64,000 bases of DNA. Source: HGM11525 sp036307445 (GTDB taxonomy: Bacteria > Bacillota > Clostridia > UBA1381). Each line of letters starts with the position of its first letter. Position 1 is the stretch's first letter. The notes below the pieces were generated by a model. That model was not told the DNA's origin. It was given only the letters and a program-made list of their open reading frames with translations, and did no database searches. Location: the NCBI GenBank assembly GCA_036307445.1, contig JAXJXP010000006.1, positions 62,001 through 126,000 of the forward strand. Direction: 5' to 3'. A program made the position numbers and the translations under genes. Below are positions 25,399 through 35,213 of this stretch, piece by piece.

Positions 25399-27714
25399 AT
25401 GCAATTATGCTCACGCTGCGGCAAAAATCCCGCAGTAATATACATCTCAAAAATAGAAGGCGACAAGACCTCAAACGAGGGGCTTTGTTTGGCTTGCGCA
25501 AAACAGCTCGGCATTGCGCCTCTTAATAATATGATTGAGCAAATGGGTATCAGCGACGAGGATATTGATATGCTCAACAGCCAGATGGCAGACTTTGCCG
25601 AGAATATGAACGGTCTTGCCTCTGAAGGTGATATTCAGGAAATGATGCAGAGCTTATCGGACGGTGGCTTTGACGAGGGCGGTGCCGCTACCACTCCCCT
25701 TTCCTTTATGTCAAACCTGTTTAACAAGGATAAGCCTCAGGAAATGCACGAGGAAAAAGGCGACAGCAAAAAGAAAAACAAGAAAAAGCCGAATATGAAT
25801 GGCAAAAAGTCAATGCTTGATACCTACGGTGTAAATCTTACGGCAAAGGCGGCATCAGGCAAGGTTGACCGTGTTATAAACCGCAACGACGAAATTGAGC
25901 GTGTTATACAGATACTAAACCGCCGCTCCAAAAACAACCCTGTAATTCTCGGCGAACCGGGTGTTGGTAAAACCGCAATTGCAGAGGGCTTGGCTTGCCG
26001 TATATTCGAGAAGAGAGTTCCGCCGAAATTGTTTGGTTGTCAGCTTTATTTGATAGATTTTGCCGCACTTGTGGCAGGGACACAATTCAGGGGGCAGTTT
26101 GAGGCAAGGCTTAAAAATCTCTTAACCGAGGCAGAGGAAGCTGGCAATACTGTTCTTGTTATAGACGAAATTCACAACATTGTTGCCGCAGGTGATGCAG
26201 AGGGGGCAATGAGTGCCGCCAACATATTAAAGCCTGCTCTTGCACGAGGTGAAATTCAGATTATAGGTGCAACTACCCTTTCCGAGTACAGAAAGCACAT
26301 CGAGAAGGACTCTGCACTGGAACGTCGTTTTCAGCCTGTAATCGTAGACGAGCCGAGTGTTGAGGAAAGTATTGAAATCTTAAAAGGTATCCGTGATTTT
26401 TACGAGAATTACCACACAGTAAAAATCAGCGACGAGGTTATTGAAGATGCCTGTCGTATGAGCGAGAGGTATATAACTGACCGTTTTCTGCCTGATAAAG
26501 CTATTGACGTAATTGACGAGGCAGGCAGCCGTGTTAATCTTAAAAACATTGCTCTTTATGACGTTAAGGTTATAACAGAACGTCTTAACGCAATTGGTGG
26601 TGAGGAGCAGGAAGCAACAGAAAACGAGGACTATGAACGTGTTGCAGAGCTTAAGGGCGAAAGGCTCAAACTCCAAAGCGAGCTTGCGGAAAAGGAAGTT
26701 TTGGCATCTAATGCTGTTATAACACACGATGATATAGCGGCAGTTATCGAAAGCTGGACAAAAATCCCTGTACACAAGCTGACACTCGACGAAACAGAAA
26801 AGCTTAAAAACTTGGAAGAGCTTATACACAAAAGAGTTGTAGGTCAGGATGCTGCAGTTGAGGCTGTAAGCCGTGCTATACGCAGGGGCAGAGCCAACAT
26901 CTCCAGGAGAAAGAGACCTGTTTCCTTTATTTTTGCAGGCTCTACCGGTGTAGGTAAAACAGAGCTTGTAAAAACCATCGCAGAGGTGATGTTCAATAAC
27001 GAAGAGGCTTTAATCCGCCTTGATATGTCCGAGTATATGGAAAAGCATTCCGTTTCTAAGCTTATCGGCTCACCGCCCGGATATGTTGGCTATGATGATG
27101 CAGGTCAGCTTACCGAAAAGGTCAGACGAAAGCCCTATTCGGTAATTCTCTTAGACGAGATAGAAAAGGCGCACCCTGAGGTATTTAACCTGTTTTTGCA
27201 GATTTTAGACGACGGCAGAGTCGCCGACAGCCACGGAAAGATAGTTAATTTTGAAAACACTATCATTATAATGACTACCAACGCAGGCGGCGAGTTTAAG
27301 TCGGGGGCGCTCGGCTTTAATTCAAAGGACGAAGTCAAAATCTCCGATAACGTGGATAAGAGCTTAAAGGAATTTTTTAAGCCTGAATTCTTAAACAGAA
27401 TTGATGAGATTGTTACCTTCTCACCGCTTAATAAAGAGCAGCTTAGAAAGATTATCGATCTGATGCTTAAGGATATTGTTGAGCAGCTTAAAGACAGAGG
27501 GGCCGAAATTGATGTAACAGATAGCGCAAAGGAGATTATCCTTGACGAAGGCTATGACGTAAAATACGGCGCAAGACCGTTAAAGCGCGCTATCCAGAAG
27601 CTTGTCGAGGATAAGCTTGCCAAACTCTCTTTAGACGGCAAAATCATTGAAGGAACAAAAATTCTGGTCGATGCCGAAAACGGTAGCCTGACATTTGCAA
27701 CAGCAAATGTATAA
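25399..27714 (+). CDS. clpE: ClpE-like AAA+ unfoldase (Clp ATPase)
   Basis: 771 residues. In place of the usual Clp-N repeats it starts with a CxxC...CxxC zinc motif (MQLCSRCGKNPA, LCLACAK), then a low-complexity lysine-rich linker, AAA-1 (GEPGVGKTA near 196), a short coiled M/UVR-like region (NEDYERVAELKGERLKLQSEL) and AAA-2 (GSTGVGKTE near 517). An LGFN tripeptide sits where the ClpP-docking loop is expected. It should unfold proteins for ClpP. The GGGAG site is about 15 bases before the ATG, longer than normal. ClpC is the alternative name; the zinc N-terminus favours ClpE. Confidence 0.85.
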   Translation: MQLCSRCGKNPAVIYISKIEGDKTSNEGLCLACAKQLGIAPLNNMIEQMGISDEDIDMLNSQMADFAENMNGLASEGDIQEMMQSLSDGGFDEGGAATTPLSFMSNLFNKDKPQEMHEEKGDSKKKNKKKPNMNGKKSMLDTYGVNLTAKAASGKVDRVINRNDEIERVIQILNRRSKNNPVILGEPGVGKTAIAEGLACRIFEKRVPPKLFGCQLYLIDFAALVAGTQFRGQFEARLKNLLTEAEEAGNTVLVIDEIHNIVAAGDAEGAMSAANILKPALARGEIQIIGATTLSEYRKHIEKDSALERRFQPVIVDEPSVEESIEILKGIRDFYENYHTVKISDEVIEDACRMSERYITDRFLPDKAIDVIDEAGSRVNLKNIALYDVKVITERLNAIGGEEQEATENEDYERVAELKGERLKLQSELAEKEVLASNAVITHDDIAAVIESWTKIPVHKLTLDETEKLKNLEELIHKRVVGQDAAVEAVSRAIRRGRANISRRKRPVSFIFAGSTGVGKTELVKTIAEVMFNNEEALIRLDMSEYMEKHSVSKLIGSPPGYVGYDDAGQLTEKVRRKPYSVILLDEIEKAHPEVFNLFLQILDDGRVADSHGKIVNFENTIIIMTTNAGGEFKSGALGFNSKDEVKISDNVDKSLKEFFKPEFLNRIDEIVTFSPLNKEQLRKIIDLMLKDIVEQLKDRGAEIDVTDSAKEIILDEGYDVKYGARPLKRAIQKLVEDKLAKLSLDGKIIEGTKILVDAENGSLTFATANV

Positions 27715-27722
27715 ATTCAAAA

Positions 27723-27752
27723 AGTCGCAGTACTTTTACTGCGGCTTTTTTC
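27723..27752 (+). terminator. Terminator of clpE-like gene
   Basis: AGTCGCAGT (27723-27731) pairs with ACTGCGGCT (27738-27746), followed by six T. Confidence 0.85.
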
Positions 27753-27781
27753 ACAAATTATATCTTGTAACCAACAACTCC

Positions 27782-27811
27782 GCAGGGACCGTCGGGGACG
27801 TCGGACCCTAC
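27782..27811 (-). repeat. Small GC-rich dispersed repeat, copy 1
   Basis: On the minus strand it begins GTAGGGTCCGACGTCCCCGA and ends GGTCCCTGC. It shares a GTAGGG...GTCC(C/T)CGA.GGTCC pattern with copies at 35556, 35609, 55068 and 61524. This copy contains the stop codon of the AraC gene. Confidence 0.6.
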
Positions 27812-28617
27812 TTTCTTGCCAACTGATACTTTTTCGGTGTAATACCCTTGATTTTTTTAAACACGTTTGAGAAATAATTACTGTCATTAAATCCACACTC
27901 GGCGGCAACGGCTGTGATGGGCAAATCTGTTTGGGACAAAAGCTGCTCCGCCGCTCTTATTCTTGCAATATTTATGTACTCATTCAGCCCCATTCCTGTA
28001 ACACTCTTAAAAAGCCTCGAAAAATGCCACGGGCTCATATAATACTTTTCCGCAAGACCTTCTAATCGAAGGTCTTCGTTATAGTTCTCGCTAATGTACT
28101 TGGCAGCATTTTGAACTACTATATAAGACTCACTAAGATGTGTTCCCCGTCCCTTATGAGAGTATCTTGAAATCAAAATCAAAAGCTGGTCAAAATAGAG
28201 CCTTTGCATTTTTCGGTAACCGCTTTGCTCCCTTTCGGTTTCCTTTTCTATTGCAAGGAAAATATTCTTAAGCTCATACTGATTTTCCTGACTTATTCTT
28301 ACATACTTATTTTCTTTAAGATAGCTTATATATTCGCTGTTTTCCTCATCAATCAGTTCGTCATCAAAGGAAAACAGTACTCTCTCAACATTTTGACTCT
28401 CGCCGTAATCAGCACGATGTACCACTCCCTTAGGCACAAATATCATATCCCCCGGCTCCAACATAAAAATGTCATTCCCGACAAAATACTTTGCCTGCCC
28501 CTTTGCAAGATAATAAAGCTCGTGCTTATCGTGATAATGTGCATATGGTCTCGGCGAAAACCGTCTGTGCGTTTTTCGTTCAAAAAAGTCTATTTCATCA
28601 ACCTTATTAAGTGCCAT
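27808..28617 (-). CDS. AraC-family regulator, likely of the uxa genes
   Basis: 269 residues. N-terminal cupin sensor (about 1-100; HYHDKHELYYLAKG, MLEPGDMIFVPKGVVH), C-terminal two-HTH AraC domain (about 170-269; LAEKYYMSPWHFSRLFKSVTG, AAECGFNDSNYFSNVFKKIKGITPKKY). Divergent from uxaB with 148 bases between, so it probably senses a uronate and controls that operon; this is inferred from position. The last codons overlap a dispersed repeat. Confidence 0.88.
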   Translation of the reverse strand: MALNKVDEIDFFERKTHRRFSPRPYAHYHDKHELYYLAKGQAKYFVGNDIFMLEPGDMIFVPKGVVHRADYGESQNVERVLFSFDDELIDEENSEYISYLKENKYVRISQENQYELKNIFLAIEKETEREQSGYRKMQRLYFDQLLILISRYSHKGRGTHLSESYIVVQNAAKYISENYNEDLRLEGLAEKYYMSPWHFSRLFKSVTGMGLNEYINIARIRAAEQLLSQTDLPITAVAAECGFNDSNYFSNVFKKIKGITPKKYQLARK

Positions 28618-28634
28618 AATCTCACCTCATTATA

Positions 28635-28662
28635 ATTATATCACATACCGTACACAAGTCAA
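28635..28662 (-). promoter_or_regulatory. Promoter of the AraC gene
   Basis: On the minus strand TTGACT (28662-28657), 16 bases, TATAAT (28640-28635). No equally good promoter is seen for uxaB on the other strand, which fits a need for an activator. Confidence 0.65.
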
Positions 28663-28765
28663 CAAATTTTTCTTGTTTTTTATATAGCAAAGCAACATTT
28701 TCAAGGAAAACAGGATTAAATTGTGCTAATATGTGGATATATAATGATAATAGGAGGATTTTTTT

Positions 28766-30064
28766 ATGAATCACACAAAGAAAATCAGACCGGAAAAGAT
28801 TATCCAATTCGGCGAAGGCGGCTTTTTGAGAGGCTTTGTTGACTGGATTTTGCAGATAACAAACGAAAAAACCGATTTTGACGCAAGCGTTGTAGTTGTT
28901 CAGCCGATTGAGCAGGGACTTTGCGACAAGCTTGCCGCTCAGGACTGCGTTTATACGCACATTGCACGTGGTATAAAGGACGGAGTTCCCACAGTTGATA
29001 AGAAGATAATCGACGTTATTTCAAGAACTGTTAAGCCTTATGAAGATTACGAGGCATACCTTAAGCTTGCAGAAAACCCCGATTTCCGCTTTGTGTTCTC
29101 CAATACAACAGAGTCAGGAATCACATACGTTGCAGAGGATAAATTAGAAGACACACCGCCCAAGTCATTTCCTGCAAAGGTTACGGCACTTCTCCATAAG
29201 AGATTTTCATTAGGCTTAGACGGCTTTATCTTTATGCCGTGCGAGCTTATCGAAAAGAACGGCGAAACTCTCAAAAAGATTATTCTTCAGTATGCAGACC
29301 TGTGGAACTTAGGCGACAGCTTTAAGGCTTGGGTTAATGAGAAGAATGTATTCTGCAACACATTGGTTGACAGAATTGTTACAGGCTATCCCAAGGACGA
29401 GAAAATTGACTTAGGCTACGAGGATAATATGTTAAACACAAGTGAGCTTTTCCACCTTTGGGTTATCGAAGCTCCCAAATCGGTTTTGGACGAAATCCCC
29501 TTTGACAAAACAGGTCTTAATATCATAATAACCGATAACCTCGATATGTACCGCACAAGAAAGGTTCGTATTCTAAACGGCGCTCACACCTCTATGATTC
29601 CTTATGCAATGCTTGAGGGTGTTGAAACTGTCAAGGATTGTATGGAGGACAAGAAGATGTCTGAATTTGTACACAGGTGTGTATTTGACGAGATTATCCC
29701 CACACTCGATTTGCCGAAGGAGGAGCTTGTCGACTATGCTGAAAATGTATTTGAGCGTTTTAACAATCCGTTCATCAAACATTTCTGCTCATCAATCTCA
29801 CTCAATTCGGTAAGCAAATTTAAGGTTCGTGTTCTTCCATCACTTCTTGAGTACATAAAGAGAACAGGAAATATGCCCGAAAACCTTATATTCTCTCTTG
29901 CAAAGCTGATAGAATTCTACAAAAACGGCACTCCGACCGACGATGCAGAGGTTTGTGCATTTATGAAAGAAAAATCTGTTGCTGAAATCTTAGCAAACAA
30001 AGCATTTTGGGATACCGACTTAAGCTTTTTGAAGGACGAGGTTATGAAATATGATAATAAATAA
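28766..30064 (+). CDS. uxaB: Tagaturonate reductase (altronate oxidoreductase)
   Basis: 432 residues, mannitol-dehydrogenase superfamily. N-terminal NAD site in IQFGEGGFLRGFVDW, then EKNG, ILNGAHT and a helical C-terminal domain. Reduces D-tagaturonate to D-altronate with NADH in galacturonate breakdown. E. coli UxaB is about 50 residues longer. ATG 28766 has AGGAGG 8 bases upstream. Its last 14 bases overlap uxaA. Confidence 0.88.
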   Translation: MNHTKKIRPEKIIQFGEGGFLRGFVDWILQITNEKTDFDASVVVVQPIEQGLCDKLAAQDCVYTHIARGIKDGVPTVDKKIIDVISRTVKPYEDYEAYLKLAENPDFRFVFSNTTESGITYVAEDKLEDTPPKSFPAKVTALLHKRFSLGLDGFIFMPCELIEKNGETLKKIILQYADLWNLGDSFKAWVNEKNVFCNTLVDRIVTGYPKDEKIDLGYEDNMLNTSELFHLWVIEAPKSVLDEIPFDKTGLNIIITDNLDMYRTRKVRILNGAHTSMIPYAMLEGVETVKDCMEDKKMSEFVHRCVFDEIIPTLDLPKEELVDYAENVFERFNNPFIKHFCSSISLNSVSKFKVRVLPSLLEYIKRTGNMPENLIFSLAKLIEFYKNGTPTDDAEVCAFMKEKSVAEILANKAFWDTDLSFLKDEVMKYDNK

Positions 30065-31430
30065 GCTGGACAATGTCGAGATAAATCTCGAAAACGGACA
30101 CAAATTCGCACTTTGCGACATTAAAAAGGGCGAAAACATTATAAAATACGGCTCGCCCATCGGTCATGCAACCGAGGACATCAAAAAGGGAGAGCACGTA
30201 CATACCCACAACACCAAGACCAACCTTTCGGGAAATCTTGAGTACACCTACAACTACAAGGACTACGGTATAGTATCTGTTCCATCCGACCTGACCTTTA
30301 ACGGTTATGTAAGAGAAAACGGAGATGTCGGTATCCGTAACGAAATTTGGATTGTAAACACAGTCGGCTGTGTCAACAAGGTTGCACAAAAGCTTGCAGA
30401 AAAGACAGGTGCAAAATACTTTCCGCACCCCTTCGGCTGTTCACAGCTTGGTGATGACCAAACCACAACCCAGCTCGTATTAAAAGGTATGGTTAACCAC
30501 CCGAACGCTGCTGGCGTTCTTGTGTTAGGACTTGGCTGCGAAAACAATAATTTAGACGTTTTTAAGGGCATTTTAGGCGAATATAACGAAAAAAGGGTGA
30601 AATTCCTCAACTGTCAGGATTTTGATGACGAAATCGAGGAAGGCTTAAAGCTGATAGCAGAGCTAAAAGCATATGCCGATACATTTAAGCCACAGCCGAT
30701 AAGCATTTCCAAACTTCGTATAGGCTTAAAGTGCGGCGGCAGCGATGGTTACAGCGGCATTACCGCAAATCCGCTCGTAGGAAGTCTCTCGGACAGAGTT
30801 ATCTCCCACGGCGGAAGCTGTGTTCTTACCGAAGTTCCGGAAATGTTTGGTGCAGAGCATCTTTTGATGGAGAGATGCGAGTCGGAGGAAATTTTCCAAA
30901 AGACAGTTTCGCTTATAAACGATTTCAAGAACTACTATACAAGACATAATCAGGTTATCTACGAAAACCCATCACCCGGTAACAAGGCAGGCGGTATCAC
31001 TACATTAGAGGAAAAATCCCTCGGTTGTGTTCAAAAAGGCGGTTTAAGCAAGGTTGTTGATGTTCTTAACTACGGCGACAAGCTCACCAAAAACGGTCTT
31101 TCACTATTAAACGGGCCGGGCAATGACATTGTTGCAGTTACCAACCTGATGGCAGCAGGAGTGCATATGATACTCTTTACAACAGGCAGAGGGACACCTG
31201 TAGGAAGCCCCGTTCCAACAGTCAAAATTTCCACCAACAGAAACCTCGCCGAGAGAAAGAAGAACTGGATTGACTTTGACGCATCTGTTGTTCTTGCCGA
31301 AAAGACAATGACAGAGGCAACTGACGATTTACTTCATTATATAATAGATGTTGCGTCAGGCAAAGAAACCAACAATGAAATAAATGATTTCCGTGAAATA
31401 TCTATTTTTAAAGACGGCGTTACATTATAA
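30051..31430 (+). CDS. uxaA: Altronate dehydratase
   Basis: 459 residues. N-terminal SAF domain (about 1-95; HKFALCDIKKGENIIKYG) followed by the UxaA catalytic domain (GYVRENGDVGIRNEIWIVNT, HPFGCSQLGDD, LGCENNN, KCGGSDGYSGITANP, FTTGRGTPVG). The conserved cysteines probably bind iron. It dehydrates altronate to 2-keto-3-deoxygluconate. Overlaps uxaB; followed by a 96-base structured repeat that starts right after the stop codon. Confidence 0.92.
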   Translation: MIINKLDNVEINLENGHKFALCDIKKGENIIKYGSPIGHATEDIKKGEHVHTHNTKTNLSGNLEYTYNYKDYGIVSVPSDLTFNGYVRENGDVGIRNEIWIVNTVGCVNKVAQKLAEKTGAKYFPHPFGCSQLGDDQTTTQLVLKGMVNHPNAAGVLVLGLGCENNNLDVFKGILGEYNEKRVKFLNCQDFDDEIEEGLKLIAELKAYADTFKPQPISISKLRIGLKCGGSDGYSGITANPLVGSLSDRVISHGGSCVLTEVPEMFGAEHLLMERCESEEIFQKTVSLINDFKNYYTRHNQVIYENPSPGNKAGGITTLEEKSLGCVQKGGLSKVVDVLNYGDKLTKNGLSLLNGPGNDIVAVTNLMAAGVHMILFTTGRGTPVGSPVPTVKISTNRNLAERKKNWIDFDASVVLAEKTMTEATDDLLHYIIDVASGKETNNEINDFREISIFKDGVTL

Positions 31431-31526
31431 AAAAGCTTCTGATAGAAGCACCGCCTGCGGGCGTAGGAATAAGGTAACAATTTTGTTATTTCAGAAATTA
31501 CAACTTAAAAGTAGTAATTTCCTATA
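31431..31526 (+). repeat. 96-base multi-hairpin element, copy 1
   Basis: Starts right after the uxaA TAA. Hairpins: GCTTC/GAAGC, a CCTGCGGGCGTAGG hairpin, TAACAA/TTGTTA, and GAAATTAC/GTAATTTC near the 3' end. Copy 2 at 59101-59196 is 91/96 identical without gaps. It fills most of the uxaA-uxaC spacer. Confidence 0.85.
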
Positions 31527-31550
31527 TAATTAAGAAAGGAATGAAATACT

Positions 31551-32918
31551 ATGGGAATTATAAATGATAACTTTATACTAAAGAGCAAGACAGCAAAAAA
31601 GCTTTATAAGAATTTTGCAAAGGATTTGCCTATTATCGACTATCATTGCCACCTTTCACCGCAGATGATCGCAGAAGACTACAAATTTAAGAGTGCGTAT
31701 GACCTCTTTTTAGGCGGCGACCACTACAAATGGAGACAGATGCGTTCTAACGGCATAGACGAGAATATGATAACCGGCAACGGCAACGAGTACGAAAAGT
31801 GGGTAGGCTTCGCAAAGACTCTTCCGCTTCTTATAGGAAATCCACTCTATCACTGGACCAGCCTTGAGCTTAAGAGATATTTTGACATAGATACACCGCT
31901 TACCGAAAAGACTGCCAAGGAAATCTGGGATAAGTGTAACAAAATGCTTGCCCGTGATGATTTCTCAGCTCAGAATCTTATCAAGCGTTCAAATGTCGAG
32001 GTTATTTGCACAACAGATGACCCTGCAGACGATCTGAGATATCACAAGCAGTTAAAGGACGAGGGTTTCCCAACAAAAGTTCTCCCCACCTTCCGCCCCG
32101 ACAAGCTGGTAAACATTGACAAGGTGGAGTTTATGCCTTATCTTAAGGCAAACGGCATTGACAGCTTTGACAAGGCAATAAGCTGGATTGGCGAAAGAAT
32201 TTCATTTTTCCACGAAAACGGCTGCCGTCTTTCAGACCATGCTCTTGAGTATGTTCCGTTTGCAAAGGGCGATGCAAAAGCTGCTTTTGACAAAAAGGTA
32301 AATGGTGAAGCTCTTACTCAGGAGGAAATCGACGTTTATAAAACTGCTCTTCTCTCAGAATGTGCTAAACATTATACAAAGCTCAACTGGACAATGCAGT
32401 TGCATATCGGTGCACTAAGAAATAACAATGCAAAAATGTTTGAAAAGCTCGGTGCAGATACAGGCTTTGATTCAATCAATGACCTTTGTATTGCAGAAAA
32501 GCTGTCAGCATTTTTGAACAACCTTGAGTTTGACGATATTCTGCCGAAAACTATTCTTTATACACTGAATCCTAAGGATAACTACGTTCTCGGCACAATG
32601 CTCGGAAACTTCCAGAAAGCGCCCACAGCCGGAAAAATTCAGTTTGGTTCAGGCTGGTGGTTTAACGATAACAAGGATGGTATGGAGGAGCAGATGAAGG
32701 CTCTTGCAAACTTAGGCGTTCTCGGCAACTTTGTAGGTATGCTAACCGACTCAAGAAGCTTTGTTTCCTACCCCAGACACGAGTATTTCAGAAGAATTTT
32801 CTGTAATCTCGTAGGACAGTGGGTGGACGATGGCGAATATCCCAATGACAAAGAGTCATTAAAGAGAATTGTTGAGGGTGTTTGCTACAAAAATGCAAAG
32901 GAATATTTTGGTTTCTAA
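31551..32918 (+). CDS. uxaC: Uronate (glucuronate/galacturonate) isomerase
   Basis: 455 residues, amidohydrolase-superfamily TIM barrel. The metal motif is IIDYHCHLSP near residue 27, with FGSGWWFNDNKDGMEEQ and LTDSRSFVSYPRHEYFRRI in the C-terminal third. Isomerises D-galacturonate to D-tagaturonate (or glucuronate to fructuronate). With UxaB and UxaA it completes the route to 2-keto-3-deoxygluconate; no kinase, aldolase or transporter is present here. AAAGGA is 11 bases before the ATG. Confidence 0.94.
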   Translation: MGIINDNFILKSKTAKKLYKNFAKDLPIIDYHCHLSPQMIAEDYKFKSAYDLFLGGDHYKWRQMRSNGIDENMITGNGNEYEKWVGFAKTLPLLIGNPLYHWTSLELKRYFDIDTPLTEKTAKEIWDKCNKMLARDDFSAQNLIKRSNVEVICTTDDPADDLRYHKQLKDEGFPTKVLPTFRPDKLVNIDKVEFMPYLKANGIDSFDKAISWIGERISFFHENGCRLSDHALEYVPFAKGDAKAAFDKKVNGEALTQEEIDVYKTALLSECAKHYTKLNWTMQLHIGALRNNNAKMFEKLGADTGFDSINDLCIAEKLSAFLNNLEFDDILPKTILYTLNPKDNYVLGTMLGNFQKAPTAGKIQFGSGWWFNDNKDGMEEQMKALANLGVLGNFVGMLTDSRSFVSYPRHEYFRRIFCNLVGQWVDDGEYPNDKESLKRIVEGVCYKNAKEYFGF

Positions 32919-33021
32919 TTATAATTTTTAAAATAGAAAACGCGAAAACAATAGAAAAACAGAGATATTTAAAGATATTAAGAGATTAAAAAGAATATTT
33001 TAATTTTTACAAAAAAATATG

Positions 33022-33050
33022 TTGACACCAAAGAAAAAAAGTAGTACAAT
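33022..33050 (+). promoter_or_regulatory. Promoter of rplM-rpsI
   Basis: TTGACA (33022-33027), 17 bases, TACAAT (33045-33050), directly upstream of the L13 leader. Confidence 0.82.
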
Positions 33051-33051
33051 A

Positions 33052-33116
33052 CATTTTGCGCGGTGAAAATCACCGAAAAGATAAAAGAGCGCAAGGCTCG
33101 AATGTATAGGAGGTAA
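33052..33116 (+). ncRNA. L13 ribosomal-protein leader
   Basis: TTGCGC (33056-33061) pairs with GCGCAA (33089-33094) around an inner hairpin GGTG-AAAA-TCACC, followed by GGCTCG and AGGAGG. Position and layout match the L13 leader of Bacillota, through which L13 limits rplM-rpsI expression. Confidence 0.82.
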
Positions 33117-33122
33117 ATTTCA

Positions 33123-33563
33123 ATGAATAGCAGTTATATGGCAAAACCCGCTGAAATTGAAAGAAAATGGTATATCATTGATGCGGCAGGCAAGCCCCTC
33201 GGTAGAGTTGCAGCAACAGCAGCAAGCATCTTAAGAGGCAAGCACCTTCCCACCTACACACCGCATGTTGACTGCGGCGACCACGTTATCGTAATCAATT
33301 GCGACAAGGCAGTCCTCACAGGCAACAAGCTTATGGACAAGGTTCGTTACTACCACACAGGCTGGGTTGGCGGTATCAAGGAAATCCGTTACAACAAGCT
33401 TATGGCAGAAAAGCCCGAGCAGGCTATGATGTACGCTGTTAAGGGAATGCTCCCGAACAACACAGTAGGCAGAACATCTCTTACAAGACTTCGTGTTTAC
33501 AAGGGTGCTGAGCATGAGCACGCTGCACAGAAGCCCGAGATGTGGACTCAGGAAATTAAGTAA
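33123..33563 (+). CDS. rplM: 50S ribosomal protein L13
   Basis: 146 residues: AEIERKWYIIDAAGKPLGRVA, GDHVIVINCDKAVLTGNK and MLPNNTVGRTSLTRLRVYKG are L13 signatures. An early assembly protein of the large subunit. GGAGG precedes ATG 33123; an inner ATG at 33138 is a less likely start. Co-transcribed with rpsI. Confidence 0.97.
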   Translation: MNSSYMAKPAEIERKWYIIDAAGKPLGRVAATAASILRGKHLPTYTPHVDCGDHVIVINCDKAVLTGNKLMDKVRYYHTGWVGGIKEIRYNKLMAEKPEQAMMYAVKGMLPNNTVGRTSLTRLRVYKGAEHEHAAQKPEMWTQEIK

Positions 33564-33577
33564 GGAGGTAACGGATA

Positions 33578-33973
33578 ATGGCAAAAGAACAGTACTGCGG
33601 CACAGGCAGAAGAAAGTCATCCGTTGCACGAGTTCGCCTCGTTCCCGGCAACGGCAAAATTACAATCAATAAGAGAGATTTAGACGAATATTTCGGTCTT
33701 GATACTTTGAAGCTTATCGTTCGTCAGCCATTTGCAGCTACATCAACAGAAGGCAAGTTTGATGTAATTGCAACAGTAGAGGGCGGCGGCTTTACCGGTC
33801 AGGCAGGTGCAATCCGCCACGGTATCGCTCGTGCACTTTTAGAGGTTGATTCAGATGCTTACAGAGCAGCTCTTAAGAGCGCTGGCTTCCTCACAAGAGA
33901 CTCAAGAATGAAGGAAAGAAAGAAGTACGGCTTGAAGGCAGCTCGTCGTGCTCCCCAGTTCTCAAAAAGATAA
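33578..33973 (+). CDS. rpsI: 30S ribosomal protein S9
   Basis: 131 residues. Starts EQYCGTGRRKSSVARVRL and ends with the basic tail KKYGLKAARRAPQFSKR that reaches the P-site tRNA. Follows rplM by 14 bases with AAGGAGG; a terminator follows. Confidence 0.98.
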   Translation: MAKEQYCGTGRRKSSVARVRLVPGNGKITINKRDLDEYFGLDTLKLIVRQPFAATSTEGKFDVIATVEGGGFTGQAGAIRHGIARALLEVDSDAYRAALKSAGFLTRDSRMKERKKYGLKAARRAPQFSKR

Positions 33974-33988
33974 TTATTTTATCAAAAC

Positions 33989-34021
33989 AATCCGGCAGAC
34001 ATTCAGTTTGCCGGATTTTTT
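33989..34021 (+). terminator. Terminator of rplM-rpsI
   Basis: AATCCGGCA (33989-33997) pairs with TGCCGGATT (34009-34017) and is followed by a T-run. Confidence 0.88.
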
Positions 34022-34060
34022 ATTCTTTTCCAAGGTCGGTTTTCATACAAAACGAATATA

Positions 34061-34089
34061 TTGACAAAATTCCTTATTTATTGTATGAT
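34061..34089 (+). promoter_or_regulatory. Promoter of the dCMP deaminase gene
   Basis: TTGACA (34061-34066), 17 bases, TATGAT (34084-34089). Confidence 0.72.
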
Positions 34090-34159
34090 AATTGGAGTGA
34101 ATTTAAGACAAGCATCATAAGGTCTATACATATAAATACAAATAAAGGAGATGTTACAT

Positions 34160-34648
<489 letters not shown>

Positions 34649-34664
34649 AACCAAAAATTTACTG

Positions 34665-34692
34665 TTGACAATACGAAAAAAAGTGATATAAT
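34665..34692 (+). promoter_or_regulatory. Promoter of greA
   Basis: TTGACA (34665-34670), 16 bases, TATAAT (34687-34692). Confidence 0.82.
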
Positions 34693-34725
34693 AGATAGGA
34701 AAATTTACAGAGAGGATATGTCGTA

Positions 34726-35211
34726 ATGGTTGAAAATAAAGAAATAGTTCTGACCAAGGACGGAATGGCAAAGCTTCGTGAAGAGCTTGAGTACCTCAAA
34801 ACAGAAAAGCGTAAAGAGGTTTCTGAAAAGATTAAGGAGGCACGTTCCTTTGGCGACCTTTCAGAGAATGCCGAATATGACGAAGCTAAAAACGAACAGG
34901 CAGAAGTAGAATCACGCATTAACACCATTGTAAATATGCTCAAATATGCACGCGTAATTGATGATTCCGAAATCGCAAACGATACAGTAGGTCTTGGAGT
35001 AAAAGTTGTAATCCGTGAGGTAGGCGAAGACGAAGAAGAAACCTACGCAATCGTAACAACTACCGAAACAGATCCCGTAAACAACAAGATTTCTCAGGAC
35101 TCTCCCGTAGGAAGTGCTCTTATGGGACACAAGGTGGGAGATATCGTAAACGTAGATTCCCCTGCAGGAAAAATCGAGTTTGAGATTATGTCAATCGAAA
35201 AGAACGCTTAA
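34726..35211 (+). CDS. greA: Transcription elongation factor GreA
   Basis: 161 residues. N-terminal coiled coil (about 8-80) with ARSFGDLSENAEYDEAKNEQ, whose acidic tip (D, E) enters the polymerase channel; C-terminal FKBP-like domain with SPVGSALMGHKVGD. Restarts backtracked RNA polymerase by transcript cleavage. Own promoter and own terminator. Confidence 0.96.
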   Translation: MVENKEIVLTKDGMAKLREELEYLKTEKRKEVSEKIKEARSFGDLSENAEYDEAKNEQAEVESRINTIVNMLKYARVIDDSEIANDTVGLGVKVVIREVGEDEEETYAIVTTTETDPVNNKISQDSPVGSALMGHKVGDIVNVDSPAGKIEFEIMSIEKNA

Positions 35212-35213
35212 CA

